The notes under the pieces were generated by a model. It was not told where the DNA came from. It searched no databases and saw only the letters and a list, made by a program, of their open reading frames with translations. From NCBI RefSeq assembly GCF_014879975.1, contig NZ_CP062500.1, positions 3,472,001 through 3,536,000 of the forward strand: a stretch of DNA of 64,000 nt, read 5' to 3'. The position numbers and the translations under genes are program-made. The stretch comes from Vibrio bathopelagicus. GTDB taxonomy: Bacteria > Pseudomonadota > Gammaproteobacteria > Enterobacterales > Vibrionaceae. The stretch's first letter is position 1. Every line of letters begins with the position of its first letter. This document shows, in pieces, positions 18,162 through 26,209 of this stretch.

Positions 18162-18879
18162 ACCAATTGCCCTATTGCTTTAAAACGTCGCCAGTCTAGG
18201 CACACGAGTGTTGATGTAAAGCTTAAGCCCCTCAAAATTGGATCTTGATTACGCTTCCACTAAAAAGAGCCCCTTTCAGTTAAAGCTATGACAATTACGT
18301 GGAGATAGCGGTGATTCGTTTAAAACTAGAGCGATTCGCCATGAAACTCATTTAAAACGGCATTACACGACTCAGATTTTAATTTTAGATACTTCTAGAT
18401 CATTGAAATCCTAATAAACCACTAAATACCGCCAAAAACCACAACCAAAAGTTAAAAACCAGACCACAAAAAAAACCTTAAAAACAAATACTTAAAAACA
18501 AAAAATCAGAGTTAACTAGCAAATAAAAACCCCAGATAACTCTAGGTTTGTAAAGTGAGCAACTTGTTTCCCTCATACCTAGAATTGTCAGAGTTTCCCA
18601 AGCTTCGTGTCAAAATAGCCACCAAAACCGAGCTAAAAACTCAGAAACAAAACCAAATCAAACCTCACCACCACCAACCCCCATTAATACAGTTTAACAA
18701 CCTTTAACAATATAAATTACACATAACAACCATTATAAAACAGCAACTTAAAACAAATAAGAACAAACATGAATCACAACGAACAAAATAAGAACACACC
18801 AAAACACACAGTTAAACAGAGCCAAACAAGCCAAAAACTAATAGTTTCCTGCTACTTTTGGAGCTTTCGAAAGTAATTC
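18162..18879. other. Gene-free A/C-rich, G-poor region
   Basis: No credible coding frame is seen. From about 18410 to 18835 the plus strand is strongly A and C rich with very few G, broken by a structured island at 18535-18595 where AACTCT and CTAGGT can pair with AGAGTT and ACCTAG in mutually exclusive ways. A C-rich, G-poor unstructured transcript would suit Rho loading, but transcription across it is unproven. It is followed by a promoter and a small ORF. Confidence 0.5.
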
Positions 18880-18908
18880 TTGATCTAAACCTATAAGTGG
18901 GCTATTCT
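18880..18908 (+). promoter_or_regulatory. Sigma-70-like promoter for the 26-codon ORF
   Basis: TTGATC (18880-18885) and TATTCT (18903-18908) are separated by 17 bases. Transcription would begin near 18915, leaving a leader of about 35 bases. Confidence 0.5.
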
Positions 18909-18949
18909 TTAAAACATAGCGAGAGACAACCAAATTTAGGAGTAGTGTT

Positions 18950-19030
18950 ATGATTTCATCTTCGCAAAGACAAGGACTTGTAATGATCGCGGTAGTTGTA
19001 GGTCTTATGACACTACCGATGATGTACTAA
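18950..19030 (+). CDS. Small hydrophobic peptide, 26 residues, unknown
   Basis: I do not recognise this gene. ATG at 18950 is preceded by AGGAG 7 bases upstream and a plausible promoter, and the TAA at 19028 is followed 14 bases later by a strong terminator, so it forms a complete transcription unit. The peptide begins MISSSQRQGL and continues as a single hydrophobic stretch (VMIAVVVGLMTLPMMY), consistent with a one-pass inner-membrane miniprotein with the N terminus inside. It could be a membrane-protein regulator, a type I toxin-like peptide or a leader peptide; there is no clear antisense RNA to support the toxin idea. Confidence 0.6.
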   Translation: MISSSQRQGLVMIAVVVGLMTLPMMY

Positions 19031-19043
19031 GCAAGTTACAGAT

Positions 19044-19076
19044 AAAAAAAGGGACGCCATGAGCGTCCCTTTTTTT
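19044..19076. terminator. Bidirectional terminator after the 26-codon ORF
   Basis: The stem AAAAAAAGGGACGC / GCGTCCCTTTTTTT with loop CATGA is among the strongest in the window and is shared with the convergent gene at 19088. Confidence 0.92.
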
Positions 19077-19087
19077 GTTCAATTTTT

Positions 19088-19462
19088 TCACTTCGAAAAC
19101 AGATGCAGTGTTAACACATCCCAGTTCGCATAATAGAAACCCGCTGCAGCTAAAGTCATTGCCATCATCAGTAAAATCGCAACTCGCCAGATAAAACGAC
19201 CGCTTCGTGGAGTCAGTTCCTTCTCACAGTCGTTACACATCATGATAAATTTATGCTGGTCTTCCAGTTGAGCGTCATGTTCATTCACTACCTTATTACG
19301 ACACGTTGCGATATAACGCAGTTTGATTACCATATCGTGCGGTAGCCTTTCTTCACAGCTTGTCACAAGCTCGTGCAATCCTTCGCCTTCAGCGTGGTAT
19401 TGAAGTCTCAATAATTTTTCAATATTGCGAGTTCTTGTCACCACTTTTTCAATATCGGTCAT
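19088..19462 (-). CDS. Hypothetical tail-anchored membrane protein
   Basis: I do not recognise a named family. ATG at 19462 has GGAGG 7 bases upstream and gives 124 residues; the in-frame extension to 19483 lacks a site. The first 90 residues are soluble and helical, with a CNDCEKELTPRSGRF segment whose CxxC could bind metal. One membrane helix (VAILLMMAMTLAAAGFYYAN) lies near the C terminus, giving a C-tail-anchored topology. It stands between two small genes with no operon partner. Confidence 0.7.
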   Translation of the reverse strand: MTDIEKVVTRTRNIEKLLRLQYHAEGEGLHELVTSCEERLPHDMVIKLRYIATCRNKVVNEHDAQLEDQHKFIMMCNDCEKELTPRSGRFIWRVAILLMMAMTLAAAGFYYANWDVLTLHLFSK

Positions 19463-19706
19463 CTTAGCCCTCCCACTCCACACTATAATTCTAGTCGAGC
19501 ATTTCCCTATTTTTATACAAAATCATTGCTATTTACTTAAGAAAGAGACAATAAATAACAATGCTTTATCCCAATATTGCCATTAAATGTGATATCAGCC
19601 GAAAAATAATCAGCTTAGCTTACAGCAGTTCACGAATAGCGGCTTTAAACACATATCCCTATTGCCCGAAAGACTAGAATAACCATCACGACTACATGGA
19701 GGTTCT

Positions 19707-20036
19707 ATGCCTAATTCACTCTTTTTTGCCATCTTTGCACTCGCTGGCCTTGCTGCTTGGGTATTTCTTGGTTTCTATCGAAAACACATGCAAGGTGATA
19801 ACGCGCCAGAAAAGAAAGTGAATGTCACTGTACTAGACAAACAGTCGATCGACCTTCCTGATGCAGAGCCTGGCCAAGAAGATCAAGAGTACTGGATTTA
19901 CGTTCAACGTGGTGTTGTTGGACCGAAGCGAGAATTCCAAGTCGGTATCCATTACTTTCATGCTCTTAACCCTGGCGATAAAGGAACTCTAACCTACCAG
20001 GGCGATAAGTTCTTACACTTTGCATTGAAACGTTAA
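19707..20036 (+). CDS. DUF2500 family protein (YhhM-like)
   Basis: An N-terminal membrane helix (residues 4-24) is followed by a small beta-rich domain ending FHALNPGDKGTLTYQGDKF, which parallels the end of E. coli YhhM (YHALTVGDKGTLSYKG). The length is 109 residues. In E. coli yhhM sits between yhhL and yhhN, so the family neighbourhood is kept with rearranged order. Function is unknown. A GGAGG ribosome site precedes the ATG. Confidence 0.8.
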   Translation: MPNSLFFAIFALAGLAAWVFLGFYRKHMQGDNAPEKKVNVTVLDKQSIDLPDAEPGQEDQEYWIYVQRGVVGPKREFQVGIHYFHALNPGDKGTLTYQGDKFLHFALKR

Positions 20037-20065
20037 TCACTTCAATACAACCATCCTCAGCAGAA

Positions 20066-21079
20066 CTAAGGCAATAACCAACTCGTTTTCTCTGATTTAG
20101 AAACCAGCCAGCTCATCCATAACGCCCCTGCACCACTGATCACTATCCATAATGGAATCACCCATGCCGGGTGTCCTTGGTACCAACCAAACTCTTTCAT
20201 TGGCCACAAGAAGATAGGGTGCAGCAGATAGATACCTAAGCTGTGTTTACTGATAAAGCCAACCACTTGGTTACTTTTCTCAGATAACCCTTCTCCGTAG
20301 TAACGACACAGCATAAACACCATGCTCGCGGCTAATACGGTATTCAGCGTTTTGTAAGATAACCAACGACCAACGGTGTACTCCTCGGCAATTAAGCTCG
20401 CATCAACCACCATGTAGACTGTGGTTAACAAGGCCAGAGCGCCAAGCCCCACACTCACACCAACGGTTAACTTGTTAAGTGGTATCTTCTTGTACAACAG
20501 ATAACCCAATGGCAAGTAGCCAGTGTAAAGCCACAACTCATGACTCCATGGGCCATCGATCCTGAGTAAGAACAGCAAAGTCGTAAATAACCAGACCGCA
20601 GTGAAACCATAAACGGCCTTATCCCCATACTTTCTGACCATGATCTGTAAGAAAGGAATCACGAAGTAGAGCGGGATAAAGTAATAGAAGAAACCAAGGT
20701 GGTAATAGGTGTAATGATGGTAGCTATTGAGCAACACCTCCCAACTCACGTCGGCATCAAAGCCCATCGCAGACCAACCAGACAGGTAGGTATAGAAAAG
20801 CGACCACACAATAAAAGGTATCAGTACCTTACCTAGGCGGCGCTTGAGATAATATTTGGCGTCAAACGGACGCTGATCGCTCAGCATCAATGCACCACTA
20901 ATCAAGATAAACACTGGCACAGCCCAACGACTGAAACCATTGACGGTGATCGCCGTTAGCCACTCACCGAAAGGAATGGTTCCTAGCTCGTTGCGATAAG
21001 GTGCCAAAACATGAATCGCGATAACCGCTACGGCCGCGACACATCGTGCTAAATCAAAAAAGAGAATTCGCTGCTTCAT
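20066..21079 (-). CDS. Acyltransferase 3 family membrane protein
   Basis: About ten hydrophobic helices over 337 residues carry the acyltransferase-3 pattern: FFDLARCVAAVAVIAIHV at the N terminus with the conserved Arg and His, RRLGKVLIPFIVWSLFY, and SKHSLGIYLLHPIFLW near the C terminus. The family moves acetyl or other acyl groups onto surface polysaccharides. The overall pattern resembles E. coli WecH, which O-acetylates enterobacterial common antigen, but the substrate here is unknown. It has no sugar-pathway neighbours. Confidence 0.82.
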   Translation of the reverse strand: MKQRILFFDLARCVAAVAVIAIHVLAPYRNELGTIPFGEWLTAITVNGFSRWAVPVFILISGALMLSDQRPFDAKYYLKRRLGKVLIPFIVWSLFYTYLSGWSAMGFDADVSWEVLLNSYHHYTYYHLGFFYYFIPLYFVIPFLQIMVRKYGDKAVYGFTAVWLFTTLLFLLRIDGPWSHELWLYTGYLPLGYLLYKKIPLNKLTVGVSVGLGALALLTTVYMVVDASLIAEEYTVGRWLSYKTLNTVLAASMVFMLCRYYGEGLSEKSNQVVGFISKHSLGIYLLHPIFLWPMKEFGWYQGHPAWVIPLWIVISGAGALWMSWLVSKSEKTSWLLP

Positions 21080-21233
21080 GTAAACGCCTGATTAATATTC
21101 AATCATTCTACTATAGCAATAAAAAAGCTGACCGGAATAAATACCAAGTCAGCTTATTGTTAAAGGAGAAGCATATCGCGAATTAAGATCGTTCGACTTT
21201 AGATTATGCGACTTTAGCTCTTGCGAATAAGGA

Positions 21234-22454
21234 TCATGCAGCTGACGTTTGCGGCACCTTAGGTAAACGCAAAGAGATCACCGTCGTTATGGCTAGGAAC
21301 GCGAACGATACCCACAAACACGCAGACAAACCGGCCATTTGAAATATCAAGCCCGACAGAATAGTGCCAATCAGGCGGCCCATCGCATTCGCCATGTAGT
21401 AAAAACCGACATCAAGCGACACACCATCGCCCTTCGCATAACTGACAATCAGGTATGAGTGAAGTGATGAGTTCACCGCAAATATGGCACCAAATACCAT
21501 CAAACCACCGACGATAACCAGCTCGGGTTGCCAACCTATCTGTACCGCATAAGCAATACCAGCGGTCACGATAGCCAATGCACCCGCCCACAATAGCGCT
21601 GCATGGCCATCAGGTACCTTGCCTTGCGCTTTACCGGTAATCTTAGGTGCAATGCCCTGTACAAAGCCGTAAGCGATGGTCCAAGCCGCTAAGAAGCCAC
21701 CAACCCATGAGTGATCCCAACCAAACACGCTGCCTAGATAAATCGGCAGAGCAATCACAAACCACACGTCACGAGCACCAAATAGGAACATACGCGCTGC
21801 CGACAAGATATTGATGGATTTAGACTTAGAGAAAATCTGTTTGAACTTGGGTTTGGTTTTCGCTTTACCCATGTCCGCTTCCAAGCTCACTAAACTGCCA
21901 ATGAAGACCAATGTCAGCACGGCAGCCATCGCTAGCACTGCGTATTGGAAACCAATCGTCGAAAGCAGTAAGCCACCGATAAAGAACCCAGCACCTTTCA
22001 GTGCATTCTTAGATCCGGTTAGAATCGCAATCCACTTATAAAGTGCGCCTTGCTGTTCATCCGGCACCAAGGTTTTGATTGAGCTCTTGGCACTCATCTT
22101 ATTGAGGTCTTTAGCGATACCAGACAACGCCTGCGCGGCCATGACCCAAGGGATAGTCAACATTGCGCTTGGTACCGCTAGCATACCCAAAGCGACAACC
22201 TGCATCCCTAAGCCGATGTTCATGGTCTTATTGAGTCCAAGACGAGCCCCTAACCAACCACCGATTAGGTTAGTCACCACACCAAAAAATTCATAGAAAA
22301 GGAACAGTGAGGCGATCTCTAACGAACTATAACCAAGGTCGTAGAAATACAGGACCACCAGCATACGAAGTGCACCATCCGTAATGGTGAAATTCCAGTA
22401 GTTGAAAGTCACCAACATGTATTGGCGAACGCTCTTACTTAGATTTGAAAACAT
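21234..22454 (-). CDS. arsJ: Organoarsenical efflux MFS transporter ArsJ
   Basis: ArsJ is an inner-membrane major facilitator that exports 1-arseno-3-phosphoglycerate, the unstable product made by an arsenate-using GAPDH, giving net arsenate extrusion. The 406-residue protein has 12 predicted helices and conserved family segments such as FNYWNFTITDGALRMLVVLY, LSGIAKDLNKMSAKS and GARDVWFVIALPIYLGSVFGW. Its assignment is strengthened by the GAPDH and ArsR-type genes upstream on the same strand. A phosphatase gene and two palindromic repeats lie between arsJ and the GAPDH gene. Confidence 0.9.
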   Translation of the reverse strand: MFSNLSKSVRQYMLVTFNYWNFTITDGALRMLVVLYFYDLGYSSLEIASLFLFYEFFGVVTNLIGGWLGARLGLNKTMNIGLGMQVVALGMLAVPSAMLTIPWVMAAQALSGIAKDLNKMSAKSSIKTLVPDEQQGALYKWIAILTGSKNALKGAGFFIGGLLLSTIGFQYAVLAMAAVLTLVFIGSLVSLEADMGKAKTKPKFKQIFSKSKSINILSAARMFLFGARDVWFVIALPIYLGSVFGWDHSWVGGFLAAWTIAYGFVQGIAPKITGKAQGKVPDGHAALLWAGALAIVTAGIAYAVQIGWQPELVIVGGLMVFGAIFAVNSSLHSYLIVSYAKGDGVSLDVGFYYMANAMGRLIGTILSGLIFQMAGLSACLWVSFAFLAITTVISLRLPKVPQTSAA

Positions 22455-22538
22455 AACGCTATCTCTGCAATCTAAACAAAAAGAGCTTTTAGATCATAGG
22501 TGTCCAAAAGCTCTCATTCCTTACTTTCCACTTAACTT

Positions 22539-22661
22539 ATACTCAAAATAATTGGAGTTGCAGCTAGGCAACAAGCAAGTTCAGCCCTATGAGCATAGGC
22601 GTTCTATGTGATTAGGGTGAACTTGCGCAGTTAACAACGCTGCAGGTTCAAGTATGAAGAG
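22539..22661. repeat. Palindromic intergenic repeat, copy A
   Basis: About 120 bases beginning ATACTCAAAATAATTGG and ending TTCAAGTATGAAGAG. The centre GCCCTATGAGCATAGG...TATGTGATTAGGGTGAACTT folds on itself. It shares most of its length with copy B and is inverted relative to copy C. It fills the arsJ-phosphatase gap up to the phosphatase stop codon. Confidence 0.85.
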
Positions 22662-23171
22662 CTACGCAGAAGCTACGCCATTGATATACTCAACCTGGAT
22701 CGGTTTAGTGAAGGCGCCCGGACGAAGTGATTGTACTTCTTGAACAATCTTGCTCAGATCCCAACTCTTCTCTAACAGCAGGTGTGCAGCCAGCAAGCCA
22801 GTACGGCCAGAACCGCCCATGCAATGCATTGCTACCTTACCGCCGTTATCCACGACTTGATGTAGCGCTGGGCTAGCCGCCTGCCATTTCACAGCAAAAT
22901 CAGCACCCGGTGCACAATCGTCTTCAATTTCGATTTGGAACCATTGCATACCTAGTGCTTGCGCTTTCTCGCCTAACTTAGAAACGTTCTTGCTCGCTAG
23001 TTCTTCACTGTCTAGAGCCGTCACAACCGCTTCCACGCCTTGCGCTTTAAGCTGCGCTAGAGATACATCTAAGTCAGCGTTTTTAGTGCCTGGGCACGGA
23101 GTAAGCACTAACGCACCCGTTTCTAAATCTAGTTGCCATGTTGGGTGTACTTGAGAATTTGTCATCGTCAT
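22662..23171 (-). CDS. Cysteine-based (dual-specificity type) phosphatase in the ars cluster
   Basis: The protein-tyrosine/dual-specificity phosphatase P-loop HCMGGSGRTG is intact, with nucleophile Cys117 and Arg123, and a WFQIEIEDDCAPGADF segment before it could supply the general acid. ATG at 23171 gives 169 residues; another ATG lies two codons on. It belongs to the bacterial family resembling cyclin-dependent-kinase-inhibitor-3 phosphatases. It lies between the GAPDH and arsJ genes on the same strand, separated by repeats. Whether it acts on an arseno- or phospho-sugar, on a protein, or in regulation is unknown. Confidence 0.82.
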   Translation of the reverse strand: MTMTNSQVHPTWQLDLETGALVLTPCPGTKNADLDVSLAQLKAQGVEAVVTALDSEELASKNVSKLGEKAQALGMQWFQIEIEDDCAPGADFAVKWQAASPALHQVVDNGGKVAMHCMGGSGRTGLLAAHLLLEKSWDLSKIVQEVQSLRPGAFTKPIQVEYINGVASA

Positions 23172-23203
23172 CAATCTCTTAAAATTCTTTTATATATAGA
23201 CCG

Positions 23204-23345
23204 ATACTCAAAATAATTGGAGTTGCAGCTAGGCAACCAGTAAGTTCAGCCCTATGAGCATAGGGGTTCTATGTGATTAGGGCAGCCGGCGTTCCGGTGA
23301 ACTTACGCAGTTAACAACTCTTGCAGCTTCAAGTATGAAGAGTAT
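23204..23345. repeat. Palindromic intergenic repeat, copy B
   Basis: Nearly the same as copy A but with an extra block (CAGCCGGCGTTCCG) near the centre, and with outer ends ATACTC / GAGTAT that form a terminal inverted repeat. It runs to the GAPDH stop codon. Confidence 0.88.
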
Positions 23346-24346
23346 TAAGCGAGGCCGACTGTGCGTGCTAACTCAGCTGTGCGCGTTGCGTAGCCCATTT
23401 CATTATCGTACCAAGCGTAGATCTTAACCATGCGCTTACCGACTAGCATGGTTGATAGTGCATCTACGATGGTTGAACGTTGGTCGCCTTTGTAATCGAT
23501 AGAAACCAATGGGCGCTCTTCAAAACCAAGAATGCCTTTCAGTTCGTTCTCAGACGCTTCTTTCAGCATCGCGTTGACTTCTTCTGCTGTGGTGTCTTGC
23601 TTCACTTCAAAGATGATATCGGTCAGAGAAGCATTCGCTAGTGGTACACGAACCGCGTGGCCGTTAATACGGTTTTCAAGCTCTGGGAAGATCTCAACAA
23701 TCGCTTTAGCGCTGCCCGTTGTTGTCGGGATAAGGCTCATGCCACATGCACGTGCGCGGCGTAAGTCTTTATGGGGTGCATCAAGAATAGTTTGCGTGTT
23801 GGTTAGATCGTGAATAGTAGTGAAGGCTGCGTTTTCGATACCTAACTTCTCGTTGATCACTTTAACCACAGGTGCGAGACAGTTAGTTGTACAGGACGCT
23901 GCGGTTACGATTTTGTGTACAGCTGGGTCGAAGATATTGTCGTTCACACCGACAACGATGTTTGCAATGCCTTCTTCTTTCACTGGCGCTGATACCACAA
24001 CGCGCTTCACGCCTTGCTCAAGATATTTGTTTAGGAAGGATGTCTTACGGTGAACACCAGTCGCTTCGATTACCACATCACAACCAGACCAATCGATCGC
24101 ATCGATGTCGCGCTCTTTGGTGGTTTTGATGCGTTGACCGTTGATGATCATCTCATCGCCTTCCACAAACACTTCGTGGTTCCAACGACCTTGAACTGAA
24201 TCGAACTCGAGAAGGTGAGCCAATGTCGCTGTATCGCCAGCAACATCGTTAATTTGAACAAACTCTAGCTCAGCCCAATCGAATGCTGCGCGAAGTGCTA
24301 GACGGCCGATACGGCCAAAACCATTAATACCTACTTTGACTGTCAT
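23345..24346 (-). CDS. ArsJ-associated glyceraldehyde-3-phosphate dehydrogenase
   Basis: This is a phosphorylating GAPDH: GFGRIGR NAD-binding start, catalytic Cys152 in SCTTNC, His179 in [10 protein letters not shown], and the phosphate/substrate segment [12 protein letters not shown]. It can use arsenate in place of phosphate to make 1-arseno-3-phosphoglycerate, the substrate of ArsJ. Its place beside arsR and arsJ, away from glycolytic genes, marks it as the arsenic-specific paralogue rather than the central gapA. Length is 333 residues, normal for the family. Confidence 0.92.
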   Translation of the reverse strand: MTVKVGINGFGRIGRLALRAAFDWAELEFVQINDVAGDTATLAHLLEFDSVQGRWNHEVFVEGDEMIINGQRIKTTKERDIDAIDWSGCDVVIEATGVHRKTSFLNKYLEQGVKRVVVSAPVKEEGIANIVVGVNDNIFDPAVHKIVTAASCTTNCLAPVVKVINEKLGIENAAFTTIHDLTNTQTILDAPHKDLRRARACGMSLIPTTTGSAKAIVEIFPELENRINGHAVRVPLANASLTDIIFEVKQDTTAEEVNAMLKEASENELKGILGFEERPLVSIDYKGDQRSTIVDALSTMLVGKRMVKIYAWYDNEMGYATRTAELARTVGLA

Positions 24347-24371
24347 TTTCTGTTCTCTCAGTTAATTGCTT

Positions 24372-24485
24372 TCATATTTGAAGCCGCAGCGTTGTTGACT
24401 GCGTTCACTTACCCTAATCACATAGGACATCTATGCTCATAGGGATAAGTTCACTTGTCGCCTAGCTGCAACTCCAACTATTTCG
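24372..24485. repeat. Palindromic intergenic repeat, copy C (inverted)
   Basis: The complement of the copy A/B core: ACCCTAATCACATAG...CTATGCTCATAGGG followed by GCCTAGCTGCAACTCCAACTA. It lies between arsR and the GAPDH gene in the opposite orientation. Outer ends are more diverged than in A and B. Confidence 0.8.
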
Positions 24486-24504
24486 GCAATAAGTTTTAAT
24501 GTAT

Positions 24505-24846
24505 TTAAACGCAACATTGAGGGCGTGAAGTTATTGCTTCTAAACGCTCAATATCTTGTTGGTATTCAGTTTTCAAACAGTTCGATGCGATAAGATCATC
24601 GATTAACTTTAGCATCCAACCCGGTAAATCTTGTGACAGGCGGTAGAAAACCCACTGCCCTTGGCGAACATCCGTCAAAATGCCATTTGAGCGCAACTGC
24701 GCTAGGTGACGAGAAACCTTTGGCTGACTTTCTTGCAATGCCTGAGTGAGCTCACCAACAGATAAGCACTCATTGCGCACTATCAACATTAAGCAACGCA
24801 CTCGCGTTTCATCAGACAGTAATTTAAAAAATTGGTGAGGAAGCAT
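24505..24846 (-). CDS. arsR: ArsR-family arsenic-responsive repressor
   Basis: The 113-residue winged helix protein has the ArsR fold, with recognition helix QPKVSRHLAQLRSNG and the wing GQWVFYRL. The classical E. coli-type metal site (CVC near the start of the DNA-binding region) is absent: only Cys28 (NECLSVG) remains. Vicinal Cys111-Cys112 at the extreme C terminus (PQCCV) offer an alternative As(III) site, similar in placement to ArsR proteins with C-terminal cysteines. It is the first gene of the cluster and probably represses it. Confidence 0.87.
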   Translation of the reverse strand: MLPHQFFKLLSDETRVRCLMLIVRNECLSVGELTQALQESQPKVSRHLAQLRSNGILTDVRQGQWVFYRLSQDLPGWMLKLIDDLIASNCLKTEYQQDIERLEAITSRPQCCV

Positions 24847-24857
24847 AGCTACATACT

Positions 24858-24871
24858 CATATGTGGATATG
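24858..24871 (-). promoter_or_regulatory. Candidate ArsR operator
   Basis: CATAT-GTGG-ATATG is an inverted repeat with a 4-base spacer, 12 bases upstream of the arsR start and close to the -10-like TATATA on the minus strand. Assignment is by position and symmetry only. Confidence 0.45.
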
Positions 24872-24885
24872 CGTATATATTAGCT

Positions 24886-24916
24886 ATAAAAAAACGCACG
24901 TCAAGGCGTGCGTTTT
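24886..24916 (-). terminator. Terminator after the EAL-HDOD gene
   Basis: The perfect stem AAAACGCACG / CGTGCGTTTT (loop TCAAGG) has a seven-base T run on the minus strand, downstream of the gene ending at 24945. Confidence 0.85.
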
Positions 24917-24944
24917 AATTGTCATAAAGTTTGACGAAGAGAAA

Positions 24945-26165
24945 TCAGAGCTGATTGGTTACGTTATGACTCCAGCGCTGAGCTTCAGTGAGCTCGGTTT
25001 TGACCTGCTCAACATTCAGTCCCAAATGAGCACAGTGCTTATCAATCTGTTGCCAGTCAGCATGTTCAAAGCTCTCTTCAAGCGCTAAAAGCGTCCCATA
25101 TGGTCCTTCTCTGCGTAGCAAAGCGACCTTGATGGTTTTAGATAATGGGAGTTGTTCAACAAGATTTTCTAGCGATAAATCTAACAGAGCGTCGAGCGAC
25201 GAAAACAAGCCAATCATAAAGGCTTGTTCAGCATGCCCTGAAAATGGCTGATAGCGAGACATACGCTGACAGAACTGGGCTCGCTGAAGCGATAAGCTGT
25301 ATAACTCTTTCGGTTTCTTATCTGACACATAAGAAGCCACCGCCAACGAAACAAACATTTTGAGTTTTTCTTGCCCTAAATAAACCAAGGCCTGACGGAA
25401 AGAAGAAATTGTCACCTCAAGACGCGGAGACATGGAATTTACGAAGCGTAAAAGCTTGTATGACAACGCCACATCTTTGGCCACGATATTTTCAACTCGT
25501 TGAAAATCGACATTGGCTTTACACACCTCTTGAAATAGCTCCATAGCAATTACCTGCTCTGGGCTAATGTACTTGGTTTTGACTATCTCAGGCTTACTGA
25601 AGAAGTAACCCTGAAAAAATCGAAAGCCCGCGTCTTTGGCTTGTTGGAATTCTTGCTCGGTTTCGACTCGCTCAGCAAGAAAGCTAAACTTCTGCCCTTG
25701 GTGAGCCCTGACTAACTCACACGCTTCATCCAAGCCCATTTGCATAATATCGAGCTTTACAATATGCGTGTATTTTAGGAAACGTTCCCATTCTGGCGTC
25801 GAAGTAAAATCATCTAGGGCAATCATGTAGCCCGCTTGGTAAAGTTCTTTAACGGCTTCTAATAGCTCGTCGGTCGGTTGGCAAGTTTCAAGGATCTCAA
25901 CCACGACCTTGTCTTTAGGCAAGCTCAAAGGCAACCGACGGAGCAGGCTTTGATACGGGAAGTTAATAAAGCAGCGTGAAGATGGGATCGAGGGGTTAAG
26001 CCCAACCGATAAGAAGTTCTCAACAATCAGACGATACGTTGCTCGATTAGACTCAATATGCGCAGGATAGGCATTCCTTTCTCCATCACGAAACAACAAC
26101 TCATAACCAAGCGTGTTCTTCTTGCGATTTAAGATAGGCTGTCTAGCAACGTAGGTAGCGGTCAT
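24945..26165 (-). CDS. EAL-HDOD signalling protein (CdgJ/YuxH-like)
   Basis: An N-terminal EAL domain (residues about 1-200) is fused to an HDOD domain (about 205-390). The EAL catalytic signature is degraded: the EAL triplet reads ELL in YELLFRDGE, and the metal-binding DDFG is DDFT, so c-di-GMP hydrolysis is unlikely. The HDOD part shows VENIVAKDVALSYKLLRFVNS and SFRQALVYLG. Members of this architecture in vibrios affect motility and biofilm by protein contacts. The gene is monocistronic and ends at a strong terminator next to arsR. Confidence 0.88.
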   Translation of the reverse strand: MTATYVARQPILNRKKNTLGYELLFRDGERNAYPAHIESNRATYRLIVENFLSVGLNPSIPSSRCFINFPYQSLLRRLPLSLPKDKVVVEILETCQPTDELLEAVKELYQAGYMIALDDFTSTPEWERFLKYTHIVKLDIMQMGLDEACELVRAHQGQKFSFLAERVETEQEFQQAKDAGFRFFQGYFFSKPEIVKTKYISPEQVIAMELFQEVCKANVDFQRVENIVAKDVALSYKLLRFVNSMSPRLEVTISSFRQALVYLGQEKLKMFVSLAVASYVSDKKPKELYSLSLQRAQFCQRMSRYQPFSGHAEQAFMIGLFSSLDALLDLSLENLVEQLPLSKTIKVALLRREGPYGTLLALEESFEHADWQQIDKHCAHLGLNVEQVKTELTEAQRWSHNVTNQL

Positions 26166-26209
26166 TTATTGATAACTCTATTGGTTTAACGATAACTCTA
26201 TTGCCTAAA

